The notes under the pieces are model-generated. The model saw nothing but the letters and a program-made list of their open reading frames with translations, ran no database searches and was not told the origin of the DNA. Below, one piece after another: positions 6,794 to 9,771 of a stretch of DNA of 9,771 bases. This DNA is from an uncultured Bacteroidota bacterium (lineage in GTDB: Bacteria; Bacteroidota; Bacteroidia; Chitinophagales; Chitinophagaceae). The position numbers were made by a program, and so were the translations under genes. Location of the stretch: NCBI GenBank assembly GCA_938008665.1, contig CALLKA010000017.1, forward strand, positions 1 to 9,771, in the 5' to 3' direction. The first letter of the stretch is position 1. Every line of letters begins with the position of its first letter.

Positions 6794-7606
6794 CTATAGC
6801 GCAGTTAATAAGGTCTTCATTTCGGTGGCATATTGATGAGCGGCAATGGCTGATTTTTCAGCAAAATCATTTTCATTGCTTGCAAAAATTACAGCTCTAC
6901 TTGCATTGACAAGCAAACCCACCGAGTCATTGATTCCAAATTTTGTCACATCAGCCAAACTACCGCCTTGCGCGCCAACACCTGGCACGAGTAAAAAATG
7001 GTTTGGAATTATTTTTCTGATGCTTTCTAAATCAGAAGCCTTTGTTGCACCCACCACAAACATCATTTGCTCAGGTGTGCCCCAGCTGGATACTTGCTCC
7101 AAAACTGATTCATATAAAAATTGTCCGTTGGCTAATTTTTGTTGTTGAAAATTTTGACTTCCGGCGTTCGAGGTTAATCCCAAAACAATGGTAAACTTAT
7201 GGGTGTATGCTAAAAAAGGATCCACACTATCCCGACCCATATAAGGCGCTACCGTAATTGCATCAAAAGGTAAAACTTCAAAAAATGTTTTTGCATATTG
7301 TGCAGAGGTATTTCCAATATCTCCTCTTTTGGCATCAGCAATAGTGAAATGGGTTTTTGGAATATGTGCCAAGCTTTCCTCCATGGCTTCCCACCCCTTC
7401 ACCCCCTGTGATTCATAAAAGGCAGTATTAATTTTATATCCAACACAATAAGGGGCAGTTGCGTCTATAATGGCTTTGTTAAAAGCAATGATGCCCTTTT
7501 CATTTTTAGGTAACCCTGCAGGTAATTTTTCAATATCCGTATCTAAGCCTACACACAAATAAGAATTTTTTAATTTTATCTGTTCTACTAATTCCTTTTT
7601 AGTCAT
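6794..7606 (-). CDS. pyrF: Orotidine 5'-phosphate decarboxylase (PyrF, longer subfamily)
   Basis: This 270-residue TIM-barrel enzyme makes UMP from OMP, the last step of de novo pyrimidine synthesis, in the cytoplasm. The catalytic Asp-Lys-Asp cluster is plain in DAKRGDIGNTS (91-101). CVGLDTD (18-24) is the N-terminal barrel motif, YKIN (57-60) carries the other Lys, and PGVGAQGG (208-215) with NASRAVIFA (234-242) forms the phosphate-binding end. The DAKRGD motif, the SSWG-type insertion and the length (~270 instead of ~230) match the subfamily often called type 2 OMP decarboxylase. The ATG start places the conserved LCVGLDTD block at the expected depth. It begins 25 nt after the amylase gene ends and precedes gcdH by 50 nt. 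I see no promoter of its own, so it is probably co-transcribed. Confidence 0.96.
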   Translation of the reverse strand: MTKKELVEQIKLKNSYLCVGLDTDIEKLPAGLPKNEKGIIAFNKAIIDATAPYCVGYKINTAFYESQGVKGWEAMEESLAHIPKTHFTIADAKRGDIGNTSAQYAKTFFEVLPFDAITVAPYMGRDSVDPFLAYTHKFTIVLGLTSNAGSQNFQQQKLANGQFLYESVLEQVSSWGTPEQMMFVVGATKASDLESIRKIIPNHFLLVPGVGAQGGSLADVTKFGINDSVGLLVNASRAVIFASNENDFAEKSAIAAHQYATEMKTLLTAL

Positions 7607-7631
7607 AAGTTTATTTTAATCAATTAAGTGC

Positions 7632-8954
7632 TTAATTCATTTTTACAAAAACCTGATAGCCCCATGCTGGTAATGTGAGTTGTTTAATTTTGTTAAAACT
7701 TTTACCCGAAAAAAGTTCTTTATAACTATGCGACTGTCCATTTAAATTTAAATCTAAATCAACAACTTGATCCTTATTGGATAAATTTAAAACGACCACT
7801 ACTTTGTCATTTTCAAATACACGTTGGTAAGCCATAACTGCTTTGGGGTTATTTACAGCCAACCTTTTAAATTGCGCCTGTTCCCCAAATGCCTTATTGG
7901 TATTTCTTAATTGTAATAAAGCGGTATAAAATGGTGCGCGTTGGTATTTATTAAATTGAATAGGATCCTTTTCAAAAAATTGAATTGCCCTTAACACGGG
8001 TTCCTCCTGCCCACTATAAATAAGTGGCATGGTGCGATTATAAGTAAGTGATAATACAGCAAAGGGTGCGTGTACGATTCCTGGCATCGTTACATAGTCC
8101 GCTTTGTTCCATGAATTCTCATCATGATTACTTGTAAAATATAATCGCCAAGCTCCTTTCATAAAGCTGGTATCAATCGTATTAAAAATAGTATCTAGAT
8201 AGGTGACGTCTTTCTTGCCAGCAGCCACTTCCTTGACCACATTATATTCCCTCCAAGTATAAGTTGCATCGAAACCTGCATTGTGTAATGCTGCATCATC
8301 TGCTTCAGCTAAAAAGAATAAAGGCCTGATTGATTTTAAATCGGTTAAGCATCTAGTCCAAAAAGTGTTGGGGACACCCCAAGCAACATCTACCCTGAAG
8401 CCATCAATTTTTGTTTTATTCACCCAAAACTTCATGGTGTTGATCATGCTATCCTGCATCTCCCTATTTTCAAAATTCAATTCACGTGTGTCAGACCAGT
8501 CAGCAGTAAAAGTGGGCTTGCCCGTACTATCTTTTTCATAAAAATCAGGATGGGTATTTAGCCATGGATGATCGGCACCGCTATGATTAGGTACATAATC
8601 AATGATCACTTTCATCCCTAATGTATGCGCTTGCTTGATCAAATTATTAAAATCATTCATTGTTCCAAATTCCGGATTCACTGATGTGTAATCTGCAACA
8701 GCATAATAGGAACCCAAAGTGCCTTTGCGCCCAAAAATAGAAATAGGCTGAATAGGCATTAACCAAAGTGTTTGCACCCCCATCTTTTTTAATCTTGGGA
8801 TATGCTTTGCAAATGCATTAAATGTTCCTTCAGGTGTATATTGACGAATATTGACTTCATAAATATTGCCTTGTTGCATAAATGAGGGATGCTTTTGCTG
8901 GGCAAATGATTGTAGTACAAAAAACACAGCGGCTAACAAAAATATTTTTTTCAT
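7632..8954 (-). CDS. Secreted alpha-amylase family (GH13) glycoside hydrolase
   Basis: This 440-residue protein has an N-terminal signal peptide (MKKIFLLAAVFFVLQSFAQ, cleavage near residue 18-19), so it acts in the periplasm or outside the cell. The body is a GH13 (beta/alpha)8 barrel that cleaves or rearranges alpha-glucans. The four classical regions are present: DYVPNH (119-124), GFRVD with the nucleophile D189 (185-189), LAEAD with the acid/base E217, and SNHD with the stabiliser D278 (275-278). A short C-terminal beta domain follows (about 360-440). Region III has E-A-D where many amylases have E-x-W. The exact specificity (alpha-amylase, alpha-glucosidase or maltogenic type) cannot be settled from the sequence alone. 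No susC/susD or other glycan-uptake genes are nearby, so it is not in a typical polysaccharide utilisation locus here. It is the first gene of the minus-strand run, with a candidate promoter at 8978-9008 and a GGAAG-containing stretch just before the ATG. Confidence 0.92.
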   Translation of the reverse strand: MKKIFLLAAVFFVLQSFAQQKHPSFMQQGNIYEVNIRQYTPEGTFNAFAKHIPRLKKMGVQTLWLMPIQPISIFGRKGTLGSYYAVADYTSVNPEFGTMNDFNNLIKQAHTLGMKVIIDYVPNHSGADHPWLNTHPDFYEKDSTGKPTFTADWSDTRELNFENREMQDSMINTMKFWVNKTKIDGFRVDVAWGVPNTFWTRCLTDLKSIRPLFFLAEADDAALHNAGFDATYTWREYNVVKEVAAGKKDVTYLDTIFNTIDTSFMKGAWRLYFTSNHDENSWNKADYVTMPGIVHAPFAVLSLTYNRTMPLIYSGQEEPVLRAIQFFEKDPIQFNKYQRAPFYTALLQLRNTNKAFGEQAQFKRLAVNNPKAVMAYQRVFENDKVVVVLNLSNKDQVVDLDLNLNGQSHSYKELFSGKSFNKIKQLTLPAWGYQVFVKMN

Positions 8955-8977
8955 ACGCTTCCTTCTTTTATTATATT

Positions 8978-9008
8978 CAAAATTAATATAAACCCCTCAA
9001 GATGCCAA
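8978..9008 (-). promoter_or_regulatory. Candidate promoter of the GH13 gene and downstream run
   Basis: On the minus strand, TAATTTTG (8985 to 8978) matches TAnnTTTG exactly, with a TTG (9008 to 9006) 20 nt upstream. Transcription would start near 8974, about 20 nt before the ATG. A perfect 7-bp inverted repeat, TTATATT (8971-8977) with AATATAA (8985-8991), surrounds the -7 box and could be an operator or AT-rich coincidence. Since the next four genes follow with gaps of at most 50 nt, this may drive all five. Confidence 0.55.
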
Positions 9009-9049
9009 TTAAACAAGTTAATCCACCCTTAAATTTTCTATAATTGACT

Positions 9050-9057
9050 TACCTTTG
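9050..9057 (+). promoter_or_regulatory. -7-like box directly before the lipoprotein gene
   Basis: TACCTTTG matches TAnnTTTG exactly and ends 3 nt before the ATG at 9061, with no TTG at the -33 distance. If it is used, the transcript would start at about the A of the start codon. A TATAAT at 9039-9044 also exists but is not expected to act as a promoter in this phylum. Confidence 0.4.
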
Positions 9058-9060
9058 GAT

Positions 9061-9468
9061 ATGACTAAAAAGCTGTTCACCTTACTTTTTGCTAGTTTAT
9101 GCCTATTGAGTTGCCAGCAACAACCAGATTTTGAAATAGCAAGCAGCCCCTTGGATGGCGGTCGCTATTTTATTGAGAGCTGTTTGCAAGGTGAATTTAA
9201 GAAAGCAAAATTTTATCTTATTTCCGATAGCAGTAACCAAGGTCATTTTGAAGAAATTACTAAAAACTATTACGCACTTGACAAGGAAGGCAGGCAACAA
9301 CTTAGACAAGCTTCCATCCAGATCAACGAAATTAGCGCTATTGATAGTTCAAACTCTGTGATCAATTATCAAAATTCCTTTGAAAAAGTGGTGCATAAAT
9401 TAAAAGTGATACAAACCAAAGAAGGCTGGAAAGTGGATCTTAAATACACCTATACCCCAGAACTTTAA
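9061..9468 (+). CDS. Small lipoprotein, possibly DUF4878/NTF2-like
   Basis: This 135-residue protein starts with a lipoprotein signal (MTKKLFTLLFASLCLLSC) whose lipobox LLSC predicts lipidation at Cys18. The mature part is short: SSPLDGGRYFIESCLQGEFKKAKFYL, a charged middle with QGHFEEITKNYY, and alternating strands ending in EGWKVDLKYTY. This helix-then-sheet pattern (GRYFIESCLQGEFKKAKFYL, then WKVDL) recalls the DUF4878 or lumazine-binding-like group of NTF2-fold lipoproteins, but I cannot confirm it without a profile search. A TTG at 9055 in the same frame would add two residues. I chose the ATG because it gives a normal signal peptide and the TTG lies inside a probable -7 box. The gene is divergent from the GH13 gene across 106 nt. 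Its target and function are unknown. Confidence 0.82.
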   Translation: MTKKLFTLLFASLCLLSCQQQPDFEIASSPLDGGRYFIESCLQGEFKKAKFYLISDSSNQGHFEEITKNYYALDKEGRQQLRQASIQINEISAIDSSNSVINYQNSFEKVVHKLKVIQTKEGWKVDLKYTYTPEL

Positions 9469-9519
9469 ACATGGATCACCCTATTGCAATTCACATATAA
9501 TTTCATTTAAGAATTTTTG

Positions 9520-9529
9520 TATATTTGCA
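9520..9529 (+). promoter_or_regulatory. Candidate promoter of the 50-residue membrane protein gene
   Basis: TATATTTGCA matches the extended -7 pattern TAnnTTTGCA exactly. No good TTG is seen at the -33 distance. Transcription would begin near 9531, giving a purine- and A-rich leader of about 32 nt with no Shine-Dalgarno sequence, typical of well-translated Bacteroidota genes. Confidence 0.5.
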
Positions 9530-9562
9530 AAACATAACAATAACACAAAAAATAAAATAAGT

Positions 9563-9715
9563 ATGGAAGCGCAAAAAAATACCAAAAAATATTGGATCTA
9601 TTTCTCTGTTTGGTTAATCATCTTGGTTGCATTAATCATTTTTAAAAGAGAATTTTTCTGGTTAGCCCTTCCAGGCACCTTAACTTATTTTGCAAAAGGA
9701 ATGGATTTATTTTAA
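9563..9715 (+). CDS. 50-residue predicted membrane protein
   Basis: The frame ATG (9563) to TAA (9713-9715) encodes 50 residues. A short basic N-terminus (MEAQKNTKKYW) is followed by a strong membrane helix (about 10-27, IYFSVWLIILVALIIF), a KRE turn (28-30) and a second hydrophobic stretch (31-43) ending in AKGMDLF. The lysine-rich start followed by the first helix would favour an N-in topology. I do not recognise a named family. Support for a real gene comes from its own candidate -7 box 35 nt upstream, an A-rich leader and a strong terminator 31 nt downstream, with no competing frame. The preceding lipoprotein ends 94 nt upstream on the same strand, so it could be a separate unit or a two-gene unit. 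A function cannot be given. Confidence 0.7.
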   Translation: MEAQKNTKKYWIYFSVWLIILVALIIFKREFFWLALPGTLTYFAKGMDLF

Positions 9716-9746
9716 ATGGAGTTTTGTAAAAATTTTTATACCAAAA

Positions 9747-9771
9747 AGGGTCCCGATTGCATCGGGACCCT
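9747..9771. terminator. Rho-independent-type terminator hairpin at the window edge
   Basis: AGGGTCCCGAT and ATCGGGACCCT form a perfect 11-bp stem with a TGC loop, ending exactly on the last base. The stem is preceded by AAAA (9743-9746), so the other side would need a T run just outside the window to make it bidirectional; that part is not visible. It most likely ends transcription of the 50-residue protein gene. Confidence 0.8.

Noticed and set aside
7622..7637. Palindrome AATTAAGTGCTTAATT at the end of the GH13 gene as a terminator
   Set aside because: The stem is short, A/T-rich and nearly loopless, overlaps the stop codon and has no U run. pyrF starts 25 nt after the stop codon, so read-through is more likely.
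9039..9044. TATAAT as a sigma70-type -10 box before the lipoprotein gene
   Set aside because: The primary sigma factor of Bacteroidota does not normally use this element, there is no paired -35 element at 17 bp, and the TACCTTTG box nearby fits the phylum better.

Overview
The window looks like ordinary chromosome of a Bacteroidota bacterium, most likely of the Chitinophagaceae type. The base composition is AT-rich. Start codons are preceded by A/T-rich leaders, mostly without Shine-Dalgarno sequences. Several intergenic gaps carry a TAnnTTTG-like -7 box, sometimes with a TTG about 18-20 bp upstream. The proteins read like Bacteroidota orthologues, for example the FtsK-LolA pairing and the DUF423-type protein. 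The taxonomic call is inference from style and protein character, not from a marker alignment.

Most of the window (1-8954) is one strand of tightly packed genes, all on the minus strand. In transcription order they are: a secreted GH13 alpha-amylase-family enzyme (8954-7632), orotidine 5'-phosphate decarboxylase pyrF (7606-6794), a glutaryl-CoA dehydrogenase-type acyl-CoA dehydrogenase (6743-5559), shikimate kinase aroK (5542-5024), a DUF423 membrane protein overlapping aroK by 11 nt (5034-4621), the DNA translocase ftsK (4545-2005), a LolA-like periplasmic lipoprotein carrier (1888-1256), ribosomal protein S15 rpsO (1169-897), and the first 264 codons of polynucleotide phosphorylase pnp (793 to the left edge). 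The first five have gaps of at most 50 nt and could share the promoter seen upstream of the amylase gene. ftsK, lolA and rpsO each have a candidate promoter of their own. rpsO-pnp is the widely conserved pair, with a strong hairpin between the genes.

The right end (9061-9771) is on the plus strand. It holds a small lipoprotein (9061-9468), divergent from the amylase gene across a 106-nt gap with candidate promoters both ways. A 50-residue membrane protein follows (9563-9715), with its own candidate promoter. A perfect 11-bp terminator-type hairpin ends exactly at the last base of the window.

No gene-free stretch exceeds about 120 nt. I see no tRNA, rRNA, CRISPR array, insertion sequence, phage gene or defence system, and no broken genes. 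I do not see a new multi-gene system. The points of interest are regulatory and small-scale: an inverted repeat that exactly brackets the candidate lolA promoter, a hairpin in the rpsO leader, the rpsO-pnp hairpin, possible leaderless starts for ftsK and the lipoprotein, and the 50-residue membrane protein.
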